Assembly (NCBI GenBank): GCA_009746045.1
Contig: RPFO01000080.1
Location: 5,531,205-5,593,204, forward strand
Length of the DNA stretch: 62,000 nucleotides
Source: Mesostigma viride
Taxonomy: Eukaryota > Streptophyta > Mesostigmatophyceae > Mesostigmatales > Mesostigmataceae
Direction: 5' to 3'
Numbering within the stretch: the stretch's first letter is position 1; every line of letters begins with the position of its first letter. Under the pieces are notes generated by a model. The model did not search any database and had not been told where the DNA came from. It saw nothing but the letters and a program-made list of their open reading frames with translations. The translations under genes were made by a program, and so were the position numbers. Shown here piece after piece: positions 33,790-44,638 of the stretch.

Positions 33790-35095
33790 CCAACCATTAA
33801 GCACTAGATGGGGATGTAATCCTCATCCGAGCTGTCCTCTACTGTAATGGCAGACGAGGCGGTAGTGTAGCGGCTATCCTCAGGGCCAATAACCTCCACC
33901 TGCGGACTTCTACCCTGGCTAGCAACGGGCCGCGGGGCCCGTGGGCAGAAAACAGGAGCATGCATACCCCTCAGGAAGGTGATGAATTAATAGATGTGGG
34001 GAGAGCACATAGCCGGCCCTGCCACACCCCTGTGTGCAGGGGAACGCCGGAGTGACGTCGTCAGCGGCCGGTACGGACCTGGGACCCTAGCATTGTTCAA
34101 ACTGGTGGATGATCTCAACAATGTAGGATGGTACACGGCCCGAACAGGTGGACGGACCACCCATAATAATAGGGCGGCGTCCCATATAACCGTATCGAAG
34201 GTCTTGGTGTAATCCACGAAGATCAGTAGCAATTGTAAGAGGCCGGGGGGCAGGCGGCCCACTTCCTCGATCAGGCGGTGCGCGCGGTCATGGTTACCAT
34301 GTAACACAATGGAGACCAGTTGCCACGGAAGCCCATCTGGGACTCACCTAGGTGGGAATTGAGGCTGGTACGCATGCGGTTGAACGTACAGCAGGACACG
34401 CATGAAGACTTTCAGTACGCAGCTTTGGAGGCCTGCAGACGCCGCGGTAGTTGCCGCGCCATCGGCGGTGGAACCCTTGCCCTTGTAGAGCATAGTTCCG
34501 GCCGGACAGCGGTCTTCCAATACATCGGGGGGGGAGGCCATCTGGTAGAATCCGGTTGCTAGCTGACGCCCCGGACTCCGGAGAGCTAGGAAAGGCTCAA
34601 GCTCAGGCATCTGGACCACATATACACATATGGCAACAGTACATCACCTAGCTGGGTATATACCACCGACGGGCCGACATTACCGTGCTTGACTAGTTGA
34701 CTACGATGGGCAGGGTTGCCACCTGCTCATAGATCGATGTCTCCATGGCTCGGCCGCTCTCCGGTCGCCACATCCTCCAGGCGGCTGTGGATGCCGGCGT
34801 TGCTGCCGCTGTGGCTGAGCGCGACAAGTTTGCCTCCTACGGCGATGTGGGGCCCCACCGGGTCATCCCCTTAGTCCTTGAGGATCGGGGCCATGGGCCC
34901 CAAGACGGCGGAGTTTTTCCACGAGTGCTGCCAGCGCCGTACGAGGGTCAGACCGCCCCGTGGTCAGTCTAGCTGCCCGCACGTCATCCTCGTATTGGTG
35001 GCAGCGCCAGTCATGCTCGCCCTCACTTGCACCGTACGTGGCTGATGTGTTATTCCGATCCGCCGCACCCGGGCCGACTTTGTCGCGACCCATGC
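33790..35095 (-). pseudogene. LINE copy B: fragments of endonuclease-RT linker and RT
   Basis: Minus-strand pieces in order: a linker (34863-35093), RT fingers with LYKGKGSTADGA...VLKVFMRVLL (34344-34619), and RT motif A as LLIFVDYTKTFDTVIWD (33987-34307). A piece follows (33810-33885) that is about 80% like copy A at 32350-32440, showing the same family. Multiple stops and frame changes; inactive. The 3' part is missing. Confidence 0.75.
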
Positions 35096-35319
35096 GGTCT
35101 AGATCCCTCCCAGGCCTGGTGGGCCGGCAGCGATGTTGCCAGGCGTGTCGTAGTTTTGTGATGTAGTTAGTTGTACCTTGTGCAGCTGGCGTGATCCTTG
35201 CATGCCTGTGTCAGATTACTATTATTTTCTTTAGGGTTCTTCTTCTTTTCGGGTTTTTCCTTATGTTGCACATTCCAATCTCACCTCCGTAATTTATCAT
35301 TCTCAAGGATTATAAATTC

Positions 35320-35780
35320 AATAATTTACACGCAGAATGCGTCACGTGCGCATAAGTCCTCAGTACTTACACGTGGGATGGATATGGGATGGGGTAAGTG
35401 GATGGATCTGGCTAGCTAACTTCTAGCCACAGTGTAGCAGGCACCACGGCCCGAAGCACTAAGGTTGCCAAAGCGGGTTGCCGCAAAGCCCCCACCGACT
35501 TGGGGGCGACCGTGTCCTCCATAACCGTCTGCCACCTATCTGTATGAGTCATCTGCCACCATCAATGAATTGATTAACTAATTTACACGTGACTGCACGT
35601 CACGTGAGCATGTCCTCAGGCAAATGAATATGGGATGGGGTGGATCTGCCGCCATATTACAGAAAAACCAGGAGGCTGCCCGCGCGTGAGCCCGTTGACC
35701 ATGTCTAGGGTATCAAATGTCCATGCCCAGCCTATCACGGAAATTCCACGGATGGCGGCCCAGCCGCGCGCAAGCTTGGC
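35320..35780 (-). mobile_element. Two further LINE 3'-end fragments
   Basis: 35335-35560 and 35580-35770 each start with the ACACG...GCGTCACGTG tail sequence. They continue with text matching 31556-31800 (CACCACGGCCCGAA; CATATTACAGAAAAACCAGG; CTATCACGGAAATTCCACGG). They are truncated at different points. Confidence 0.7.
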
Positions 35781-36016
35781 CTGAGGCATACCATGGTTTC
35801 AATAAAAGACTAGTGATTCTTGGGAGTGAACGGGTGCAATAGCAATAAATAGCAAAACTATAGCAAAACCCACACAAGCAGCTGATCTTCCAGGATCTCC
35901 CAGCCTGAAAGGGAGCCACAGACGCAGGGAGCATAGCCACACAAGAACCAACTTTTTGTGTACAAGCACTCAAAAAAAGGTGTGGTGAGCCATAAACTGG
36001 TTGACTCTGGCTTTGC

Positions 36017-36398
36017 TCATGTTGATGCAGCCGTCATGGGCAAGGAGCGGACTGGGAGGCAACCACATGAAGCCTTGCGCACCACCCGTAGCGCAGTTTC
36101 AGGGTTTTCCGCGTTCTCTGGCCAGGTCTTATGCATCAAGGCCAGATTGTCGACATAAGCAAAGTCCCCTTTCTCCCAGGACATGTTGAAAGAATGGGCG
36201 GTGAGAGCCGCGTCGAGCTTATTTCGAAAGTCCTGGCTTTCCCCAGGGTCGAACATCCGCCCATACGGCTTGTCCATGTCAATCCCAAACGCGACCGTGT
36301 TGTGGACATAAACCAGCAGTTCCTTGGTGATCGGATGTTCCACTAAAAGAGGGAAGAGCCTCCTCAGCTTTTCAAAATATGTTGAGCGCCACCAGATC
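36017..36398 (-). CDS. Gene B exon 8 (C-terminal catalytic half)
   Basis: Starts after GTGGCAG with RIWWRSTYFEKLRRLFPLLV. It contains HPITKELLVYVHNTVAFG, the DN-x3-MH distal histidine and the Arg motif, and ends at the stop codon at 36017-36019. It is the best single piece of evidence for the family. Confidence 0.8.
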
Positions 36399-39300
36399 CT
36401 GCCACCATGACGCGCTCGAGCCGACATGGCATTCAAGACGCAGGGGACACCATATCAGCGCATTGTCCGCGTTGTTCGAGGATTAATGCAAATCTGATAC
36501 TAATAAGGAAGTCCTGACAGACGGAGACTCATGTGGCCATGTGACAGGCAAGCTACTAAGAAATCCATGTAAGCTATTTGACGATACAAAAAGATACGCA
36601 CAGGAACTCCTGGGCTGTTTCTGATTAAAGTGTGCTTTATCCCGAGCAGATGCGTGCGGCATAGTTTTGCTCAAAGTAAATGGTGATAGATACCCACCAC
36701 CTCGCATTGCGCTTAGTGCCTACAGCACTACATTCGAGTAATACTAGTAAGTAGTCACATCGGCAGCGGTAGAGATGTGTATATCAGAGACCCTACAGAC
36801 AACTATCATGCACTGGCCAATATCGCTGTCTTCACAAAGCGCCATTAACCTGTTGTTCCAGACACATTTATTCAGATGTCAGGCATGAGCTGGTTATCTT
36901 ACAAGTGACATAGTAGTTTTGTCTGATTGACATTCTGGGGCTTACCTCTTCCACAGCTCCAGCTGTTCCTTGGACAGGTTCTTGACGACCGCGGGGACGA
37001 CACTGAATCCCGTGGCACCCTGGGGCATCGCCGCCTCCATCACTGAGAATATGCCATGCGTGCACGCCTGTGCACACACGCGCGTGCCCAGCCAGAGGAA
37101 TATTCCCCAGCCACAAGTGCACAGAGCAGGCGCCAGCCATGCTTTCGTAACCCAGACCTAGATTTCGTTCTCAACCGAGGAATGCAACCAGAACCAAGGC
37201 ATGGTTCTTGTACTATAGAAAGACATGCACTCATAGTTACTTGAGTAGTTCAGCAGCAGGAATCATAGAGCCTAGAAAAGACTGATGGCTGAAAGCGCCG
37301 CGCCAGTCACAAGTTACGGTACTTGAGGTCGCGAAACTGCAATAATGTAGCATCACTATATATATACTAGTATGCACATTGTAGGATACCAATAATTGGA
37401 TTATATTTAGTACAACTTAACAATTTGGATGAAGGAATGACCATGTATTTTAATCAAAATACGATGTCACATTGTCAACAAACTCGACAAGGCAGACACA
37501 ATGCAGTGCACCACAAGGGACAAGTACAGCAACTGCACAGGAGTCAACTGGGGGCATAAAATGCAGAGAGAGACGGAGCAGATGCTACTTTGCTGCTGCA
37601 CCACAGTAAAAGGGTTGCAAGTTTGGAAGCTGCAACAGACCAAGCACTGAGAAACAGACACAAGTAAATAGATGCAGAGCAATCAACCGCAAAGTGCCCC
37701 AATAACCAATGGGACCTTCAACGGGCTTTACTTTGTTCAGATAATGCCAGGAAGGCTTTCACATACACATATACCTTTCAGGAGATGACACATGAAACTA
37801 ATAAGGGTTTATATAAATTCATTCGCAGAATTCATACTTGTACGTACGCAGCACATGCATGACAGCAATTACCTCCCCCAGGCGTCCATGTGCCAGCCTG
37901 ACGCGAGGAGTGTCGTCATAGGCAACGCAAGGAATGTCGTTTGATGACGCAGCCCCCGCATCATCGAAAGGCCGGCACCAGCGAGGTGGCCACACCGCCA
38001 CATCCGATAGCAAACATGCAGGGCCAGCCAATCATGACGAGGACACAACGCCAAGATATCCATATCAGTGCGGATTTTTTATTTTTATTTTTTAAACTCA
38101 CAACAGGATAGGAAACACAATCATTAGAATTAACACGTGCCTATTAGACGCACGCCCATAGAAATTTATGTGGGTCCAGGAAGCACGTGCGACGGAAACC
38201 ACGGCTGCTATCGAATATGCAAGCTGCTGATTTGGTTGGAAAGGGGCCCACGATGGGCATTATGCTTGCAGCACAGTGTACCTGTAAAATGAGCCAGTCG
38301 GCAGTCATGGCCAGGGTGTAGTGCTACAAGCCTGGGAGTTCATAAAACAAGCAGCCCAGGCAACAGCATGGCGAGGGGCACCTTTTGCCTAACACAGGTC
38401 GAGCTCGCATGACCAAACCAGCTTGGATATCTCCAGTACGTACGCGCTAGTTGTTACACAATGGTCACTGCGGAGCCACCGGCACACTACACATGTGAAG
38501 GGAACAGCCGCCGTCTACCTCTCTCCCCCCCAGAAAATGAAGAGAAAAGCTGGAGCATGAGGCCAGTGTAGCAGTCAGAAACAGGGAGCCTGGTGGGGCA
38601 TACGGGCTGAATCTTTCTGGCTTGCGCATCCAGAATAAGAAATTACTTTCTAAAATGTCCCCAACCCCACCGCCCGCCCGCCCGCCCGCAAGCCTGCCCG
38701 CCCTGCCCTGCCCCAGCCCGCCCCCCCCCCCCCACTTACCTTGGGTGGGCGCACACATAACCACAACTAACATACACACTAACGATAGCTACCTTCGGCC
38801 GGCATGTTGGAGACGCCCAGCAGCGGGTGGTTGGAGATGACGTTGATGCGTGGCGCGGTCGGGAACACAAACTTGCCCTCGTACGCTTTGCCCAGCGCGT
38901 AGCACATGGCCGTGTCGGTCTCACAGAGCACCCCCTTCTGCACGATCGAGTTAATTTGATAACCGGGTGGATGCAGGGTGCAGTCTGGGGCTTAGAGCGT
39001 GCACTCCTCCCCAACATGCTGGCACAAAAAAGCTAGTCTGAACTAAAAACCCTAGTTCAGTTATCTAGCTCTAGTTGTTTAGCTCTAGGGCTTCCTAAGC
39101 GGAGCGGCTCCCATCATTGGCACCCATGCGTGATGCCGTGATCCGGGGCCAACGAAATCCATGAGTGTAATAATGTCCCCAAACGGGTCACTGGCTGCAC
39201 CAGCCCCCATTGAAGAACTCCATTCCTCGAATCATTTCTCCTGGCAGCGGATACCCTCGGAAGCGCGAGGCACGGAATGGCAAGATCGAAGTGCAGTAAG

Positions 39301-42300
39301 AATTTGGCACGCGAGGCACGCGAGGCACGCGAGGCACGCAAGGCAGCCACGGCAGCGAAAGCAGCAGCCACAGGGCGCCGCGACGGCAATCATACGACCG
39401 CTGGTGCAAACAAGGAGGCCATGCGGTGCACTGGCGAGATCGGATTCTCGATTCCTTTTTTTCTCCCCAACTGGGCATGAAATGAACGCATGGACCCATC
39501 CCTGCAAATTTCCCCGCTACCATGTCCCCAGGATAGGGTCTCCCCTGTAGGTGACAGTTCTCCCGAGCAGCCATGCGTGGCCTCCTCGATTGTGCCAGCG
39601 GTCACTCTGGCCACCGCAGTGAACCCTGGGCGCTACTGCCGCCCGTACCATAACAGCACCGCCCCTTGGCGCCCCTCCCTTCCGAAGGTAGCCACTGTGC
39701 GATAGAGATGTTGGTTCAGGTGGATCACCTTGAAGTCGCATCACAGCGGCTGTTCATCATGAGGACATCAAGCGCTCCCATGACAGCAGCGACAGTGTTC
39801 CAAACTTGCATACATGGAGTCGTGCCAGCTGTCACTTTGCACCCACTCGCTGAGCTGGCAGGACGTCTGTCTCGACTCCCTTTGCGAGATGAGGGCCCGG
39901 ACTCGGATCCTTAAAGAAAGAGAACTAAAGCTTACGAGGAAGAAAGAGAAAACAGGAAGCCAAGGCCTGCAATTTTATCACGGTGTGAAAGTGATATCTA
40001 TTTTTAATGCTTTCATCTGCCCTTCAGAGGTGACCAGCAGGTCATTGAGTGTGAGGTCCTGTATCACGCACAGCAGGCCCGCATCAGGCTTAGAATTCAA
40101 TAGTTTGTTTTATGTTTGATTTGATTCTTTCACCTGCCCCTTGAAGTTGACCACCAGGTAGTCCTGTGTGAGGTCCTGTATCGCACACAGCAGCTCCTCG
40201 TGGGAAAGCACCCAGGGCTCTTTAATGCTGATGCCGTACACCTGGGGTTGGGACCAGGCAGCCGTAGCCATGGGAGAAGATCATCAACAACAAAAGGGAG
40301 GAGATGATTCACGACATAAGGGCGAGAGTATTCACACCAATAGGGAGAGAGCATTCACACCAATAGGGAGAGAGTACTCACAACAATAGGGAGAGAGTAC
40401 TCACAACAATAGGGAGAGAGTACTCACAACAATAGGGCGAGAGTATTCACAACAAAAGGGAGAGAGCATTCACACCAATAGGGAGAGAGTACTCACAACA
40501 AAAGGGAGAGAGAATTCACAACAAAAAGGAAAGTATCCACGTAAGGGACTAGGGGCCTTTGGGAGCTGGCACCAAAGGGGTTGCTTTCCGTTCTTGGTGT
40601 AAGGATCACATCAGGATACTTTTGATACGGATGTTGTGGAAGCGCAGGGAGCGCAGGGAATACTAGGGATGGGACGCGCGAGGAGCGTCCAGCGACAGAG
40701 ATGTCTATTAACAAAATGCTTCAACGTAGTGCATCAGGCTAGAGATCCCGGGTTCAAAAACTAGGGGCACTACTTCCGTGGCCCCTACAAACAATGTCTA
40801 TCAAGAGCCCACATGAGCATGGCAAAAGGCAAGTGCTCCACACACTGCGCTACACAGAACAGAATGAATACATAACAGACCGGACCCTCCTTAAGCCTGG
40901 CATCGCGCAACCTGTAGTGCTTTTGTGCAGGACACTCTCACAATAACCAACTGGCGTCACCCGTTACCTCCTTATGGCGCCCTTGGTTACTGCAAACGCA
41001 CCACGTATATCCAGCGTGCGGGATCATCCGAGGCCCCCGAACCATGGAGTCGACATGGAATTTCACAAACTCCTGCAATATCTTCACATTAACAATGCCG
41101 ATACCAGCTTGGAGCTTCAATCATTTAACACTCTAGTAACAACTAGACAGCAATTAAACCTGGCAATGTCTGCGATCGAACGGCTGAAAAAGCGCACGTC
41201 GGGCCAGCGGTAGCAAGGCACTCCAAAAGAGACCTCGTGTAAATGGATAATTTCAAGCAAATGTCACGCACGTCGATTCCGTAGTTTGCGTTCGGCAGCA
41301 CCGTGGCACCCAGGGATCTGAGCAGGGCCACCCTGGCATCCCTCAGGGATGCGTCGTACGCCTGCGGGGAGACATAATTGTCACGCAGGATCGCAGGCAT
41401 AGAGAAAGCGGGCGGCCCAAGGGTGGACTTGAGGACGGTTGCAAACGGATCGCGGGCATCGATGGCACGCACACACAAGTGTGGCAGGGAGTCCTGAGCC
41501 ACCAGTGAATGTCACTACTCGAGGCATTGAGGGGAGAAGCGCCGTCAGCGGGTCTGGAAATATTCCGAGTGCATGGCATAAACATTCAGCCGACCTGCTC
41601 CATGTCAGCAGAAAGGCATAGGAAGGAACAAGGCGTATGTAGGGGAGCCTGGGAAGGGGATGGGTTTCATCGGAAAGCAATGGAGGGATGTCTGACCGTG
41701 CCGAGGTGGGAACTGGAATTACAGGATCGAGGAATAGATAGGAATGCACAGCCACGGTGACACTGTCGACACTGGAACAAAACAAAAGCGTACCAATGTC
41801 TCAGTATTGCCGCCTATTCACCGAGCCAAATCCCTGGAGAAACGTCAGGGAATAACCTCCACAGTACTAGCTGCGAAAATGAGCATTGTGAGCAGATTCT
41901 CAAGTCCCACAAGGAAATGAAAGCCGGTTTGGTGAGGGAACTATGATAAGCCGCAAACCAGGCGCCCATGACTGCGATCCAGCGTGGCGACTTGAAAGAT
42001 GGAAATTCATTCAAAAATCTATCGGGGCAGGCCAGCTGACAGACCAGAAATGAGAAGAGGAAGCACTCACTGATGACTAACCATTACTTGTGACAGTGCT
42101 TGCACTCATATGGTAAACTGACCATAAGCCCTCCCAGCACCCAGTCCCTGCATCCAAGGCTTGCGTGCAGGCCGGGTAACCATCAGAAAACTGACGATGG
42201 GCAATGCGTCAAACAGAAATGGAGTCGTAGCCCAAACAGTACTCACTGGGCAAGCTGGATGCCCCTTTTCTATAGGGCCGGACAGACGGCAGGTCCCATG

Positions 42301-42654
42301 AGCTTTGCAAAACATGCCGCACTGTCGTCGCTTCTCCTCGTTCTCCGGCGCATCAATGTCACTGCAATCCTGGCACAATGGCCGAAAATTGCCTATCCAG
42401 CATTTTTCCTGGCATGCGGGGCTCAATTGCTCGCTCAGCCACGCCCGGAAATGGCCATGCACTACGCGCACCGTGGCAGGGGTGGCGATACATTGCGCAG
42501 GGTCGCACGACCCCAATGCTGCAATGGTTTGTTGGTGCCGCAGGGCAAACGGACCGATAACAGCACGACAAACCAAAAGGCCTATTCCAAGCAGTAGCAG
42601 TGTGCTGGACCGAAAGCAGCCTGCCCGCAGTTGGCGAACACTAGGCGAAGCCAT
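36017..42654 (-). CDS. Gene B: TauD/TfdA-family Fe(II)/2-oxoglutarate dioxygenase-like protein (8 exons, 431 aa)
   Basis: Exons on the minus strand: 42654-42247, 41361-41272, 40241-40134, 38937-38793, 37897-37873, 37629-37589, 37042-36946, 36398-36017. All junctions are GT/AG and phases agree over 1296 nt. Residues 1-136 are Cys-rich with a hydrophobic segment at about 17-30 (signal anchor or signal peptide). The catalytic domain runs from about 150 (NANYGIDVYGISIKEPW, LLCAIQDLTQDYLVVNFKGQ). H253-M-D255 in GWHMDAWG and H394 in VDNLALMHKT give the iron triad; R409 or R412 (LRVVRKA) would bind 2-oxoglutarate. FDPGESQDF and SWEKGDFAYVDN are typical of the family. The substrate is unknown. The tail (ASCGCLPVRSL) is short. 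Exons 5 and 6 are inferred from phase and motif and need cDNA proof. Confidence 0.72.
36399..36945. other. Gene B intron 7
   Basis: 547 bp, AT-richer than the exons, no repeats of note. Confidence 0.5.
36946..37042 (-). CDS. Gene B exon 7
   Basis: Between TCTCAG and GTAAGC. It encodes AAMPQGATGFSVVPAVVKNL then SKEQLELWK, matching 'pp.GGaT.fv....a...l..e....l' of TauD enzymes. Confidence 0.7.
37589..37629 (-). CDS. Gene B exon 6, 41-nt microexon
   Basis: Chosen because it bridges the phases of exons 5 and 7 (AG|C ... A|TG) and encodes SFQTCNPFTVVQQQ, plausible for the loop after the iron motif. Acceptor GTTGCAG is good, donor GTAGCA weak. Other small exons could serve. Confidence 0.35.
37873..37897 (-). 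CDS. Gene B exon 5, 25-nt microexon with His-x-Asp
   Basis: After CGCGTCAG the 25 bases complete a Gly codon and encode WHMDAWG, then GTAATT. W-H-x-D-x-x is the iron-binding signature of TauD enzymes at exactly the place it is expected. Without it the protein would lack two ligands. Inferred; no transcript evidence. Confidence 0.5.
38793..38937 (-). CDS. Gene B exon 4
   Basis: Between GTGCAG and GTAGCT. It encodes KGVLCETDTAMCYALGKAYE and GKFVFPTAPRINVISNHPLL, the 'faraFG... v.visn' region that precedes the iron motif in the family. It leaves one base for the next exon. Confidence 0.7.
38938..40133. other. Gene B intron 3 with exon 3 echo
   Basis: 1.2 kb. Besides the echo at 40012-40085 it contains a GAGGCACGC tandem patch (39308-39342). 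Short open stretches do not fit the exon phases. Confidence 0.5.
40012..40085 (-). repeat. Edge echo of gene B exon 3 donor
   Basis: On the plus strand CTTTCATCTGCCCTTCAGAG-GTGACCAGCAGGTCATTGAG-TGTGAGGTCCTGTATCACGC-ACAGCAGGCC parallels the true CTTTCACCTGCCCCTTGAAG-TTGACCACCAGGTAGTCCTG-TGTGAGGTCCTGTATCGCAC-ACAGCAGCTC 117 bp away. It includes the intron-side CTTTCA. Confidence 0.85.
40134..40241 (-). CDS. Gene B exon 3
   Basis: Thirty-six codons between CCCCAG and GTGAAA. VYGISIKEPWVLSHEELLCA then IQDLTQDYLVVNFKGQ matches the helix-strand 'al..h.vl.frgQ' of TauD enzymes. A decayed copy of this exon's donor side lies at 40012-40085. Confidence 0.7.
40318..40520 (+). repeat. About 25-bp minisatellite, 8-9 units
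   Basis: AATAGGGAGAGAGTACTCAC-AACA and variants, in gene B intron 2 right behind the exon 3 acceptor. Confidence 0.85.
41272..41361 (-). CDS. Gene B exon 2
   Basis: Thirty codons after CCCCGCAG, donor GTGCGT: AYDASLRDARVALLRSLGAT then VLPNANYGID. The end resembles the first beta strand of TauD-like enzymes ('ga.v.giD'). Confidence 0.65.
41362..42246. other. Gene B intron 1
   Basis: 885 bp. An open frame upstream of the exon 2 acceptor (RDPFATVLKSTLGPPAFSMP) reads into exon 2. I treat it as intron because a good pyrimidine tract and CAG precede exon 2, but a longer exon 2 is possible. Confidence 0.4.
42247..42654 (-). CDS. Gene B exon 1 (N-terminal anchor and Cys-rich part)
   Basis: Starts at MASPSVRQLRAG, with the hydrophobic stretch STLLLLGIGLLVCRAVIG. 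About ten Cys follow (CQEKCWIGNFRPLCQDC, CGMFCKAHGTC). It ends at donor GTGAGT (reverse strand 42246-42241) in phase 0. No family is known to me for the Cys-rich part. The ORF reads on past the donor without matching the rest. Confidence 0.62.
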
Positions 42655-43545
42655 CGGGCCTGCTCTTAAGATGAAGCTAATTACGGGCCTACGCACGCGT
42701 ATACGGCGTCCATGACAATATTAAGGTGTGAATTGATAACCAAACCAACTGATGTGACCTGCATGGGGAGCCCATGATACTCCGAATAGGGTCAGTTTTG
42801 TTCAGTTCACAGGTCCCACGGTAAGTTAGACGGCGTGGGACTTAATAATTAACTCACCGATCGACTGACTTGTTATTAATTAGATACGTGATTACGCTCG
42901 GCCAATGCGCGGCATGAGAAACGAAGACTGGGGGCGAAGCTCGGGACTTCGCCCGGCCGGCCGATGTCCATGTGCAAAATGTAAGACATCGGGTGCTTAC
43001 TGGGCGACTACCTACACGTACAACGGTAAGTCAAGGACTTCGCCCGCCCGCAATTCTACCCATGATTCATGAATTCGCCAGTATCCTTCCAAAATGCCGC
43101 CAACGACCCCTTTTAATTCATGGCCGACGTTGAGAATAGATGGAAGTGGCGCTGACTCGGGCCATGGCTGACATCATGCTCCGCCGTACGCGGGCTGATT
43201 TTGCGGTGCAGCAGGGCTATTAGGTTCCTCCCGTTAGGCGTTTCCATTGGTCTTATCGTAGTATAGAGCTTTGACATGGCTCTGTATATAGGTTTATAGC
43301 TGGGCGTTTGCTTTGGTTTGAGTGATTTCACTCTGTTGTAAGTAATTATATTTTTTAAATAGATGGAACGACGTCAGGAAAAGAACGTGTCTTGACAAAC
43401 CTACTTGCTGCACCACGTGTGGCGCCGTCATGCCTGCCAATGCCTGCCAAGGATTAATTACAATATACGAAGGCAAAATGAAAAAAGTTAAAACGTTAGC
43501 CTCCGACAATCTGGAGCGTCCGATGATGGATCCAACGGACGCGAT
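42655..43545. other. Intergenic, presumed gene B promoter side
   Basis: About 890 bp between the gene B start and the LTR element. No TATA box at an obvious distance and no other gene. Confidence 0.4.
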
Positions 43546-44111
43546 TGTTACGTCGCGTAACAATTCGTTGTAGTTACGGACGTAAATTAGGTCTTTTGCC
43601 TCGGATGTCCCTAGGTTTACGTGTAGCTCCTACCGGGACACTATTGTCCTCGTAACAGTACTGTGGTACATTGGGTACCTTTGGGCGCCGCGCCGCGTAC
43701 TTTACTAGTGGTCCTTATCCTTTGGTAGAATGTAGTGGACCAGCGTGCATCTGTATCTGTGCCGGTGCATCTGTAGGCGAGGGCCATGTCGGCCCGAGCG
43801 TGTTGGACCGTTGGTGACCATTTATGCACGTTCTACCCCTCGTGTGTTCACTCGGCGTCATGTGTTAAATGAATTAACACATATAGGCTTGGGTCACGGC
43901 AGTGTAGTTGTGTTTCCTTCCTCTATTCCTGGAGTAAACGGGTTGTGTAAATGGCTTATGGCGTATTATAGCAACACTTACGTTAATGCATTGAGATCTG
44001 GATCGTCTCGTTCGTCTTTCGCTAGGGGTTTAACTAGAGGTGGCTTGACTAGTTTAGGTAGCATCAGGCCAGGTAGAGGTAGAGGTAGTGGTAGATACCC
44101 GCGGCGTAACA
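43546..44111 (+). repeat. 5' LTR (566 bp)
   Basis: TGTTACGTCGCGTAACAATT... to ...CGCGGCGTAACA. Compared with the 3' LTR I find one substitution (GGGCGCCG vs GGGCACCG) and a 3-bp deletion (GGCGTCATGTG vs GGCGTGTG). The R/U5 end encodes an Arg/Gly-rich stretch. Confidence 0.93.
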
Positions 44112-44582
44112 ATGGACTCGGAGGAATTTTAGGTAGAGAACCAGACGACGATCCCCTGCAACATACGTCATTGAATCAACCCTTCCGCGTCCGGGAAAAT
44201 GAAGACGACACCTACTCGACAGGTAATGGGCGGGTCGCCTGCAAGCTGGGGGGGTAGTGCTGCCCGATTCGGGACACCCCCTGCCTAGAAGATAGACCTG
44301 CTCGAAGCGGAAAATCCTTTTATAGATAGCTCCTTTTCCTCGTCTTGTTTTCTTGATACATGTGGCCTACTGTCGTAGATAGGTGATGGTTTTGGTTCTA
44401 CGTTAGAGAGACGACTAGCGTCTCGTAGATTACACTCTTCTACATTCTTGCCTGCGTTGTATTTAGACGACCCATCGCCAGACGCAGAATTCTTGAAACC
44501 GGATACTTACGACCACCTGGCGCTGGAAACCTCGTCCCTGCGTGCGTCGTCAATCTGGTTCGGTTTCAGACACCCGAGATAA
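43958..44582 (+). CDS. Leader ORF starting in the 5' LTR, one predicted intron
   Basis: ATG at 43958 in the LTR; MAYYSNTYVNALRSGSSRSS then RGLTRGGLTS and RGRGSGRY form an Arg/Gly-rich head. The frame continues to ACAG|GTAATG (44223). A GATAG|GTGATG acceptor (44382) restores the frame (STGDGFGSTLERRLASRR...) up to the TAA at about 44580. About 150 residues, no known family. It may be a leader peptide or an RNA-binding accessory. The intron is inferred from phase only. Confidence 0.4.
44113..44130 (+). promoter_or_regulatory. Primer-binding-site candidate
   Basis: TGGACTCGGAGGAATTTT starts one base after the 5' LTR. TGG pairs with a tRNA CCA end, and ACTCGGA could pair with a tRNA ending TCCGAGTCCA. 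The tRNA is not identified. Confidence 0.5.
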
Positions 44583-44638
44583 GTCGCCTTCTCCTCGTTC
44601 TCCTTATTTGACTCCTCAAGACCTACCAGGTGCGTTAA

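Noticed and set aside
37819-38063. Longer exon 5 of gene B in either of two open frames
   Set aside because: Neither frame leaves the phase needed by its neighbours, while the 25-nt exon fits the phase and carries the iron motif.
39100-39700. Additional gene B exon (ASDPFGDIITLMDFVG...)
   Set aside because: Exons 3 and 4 join in phase without it and it has no convincing donor.
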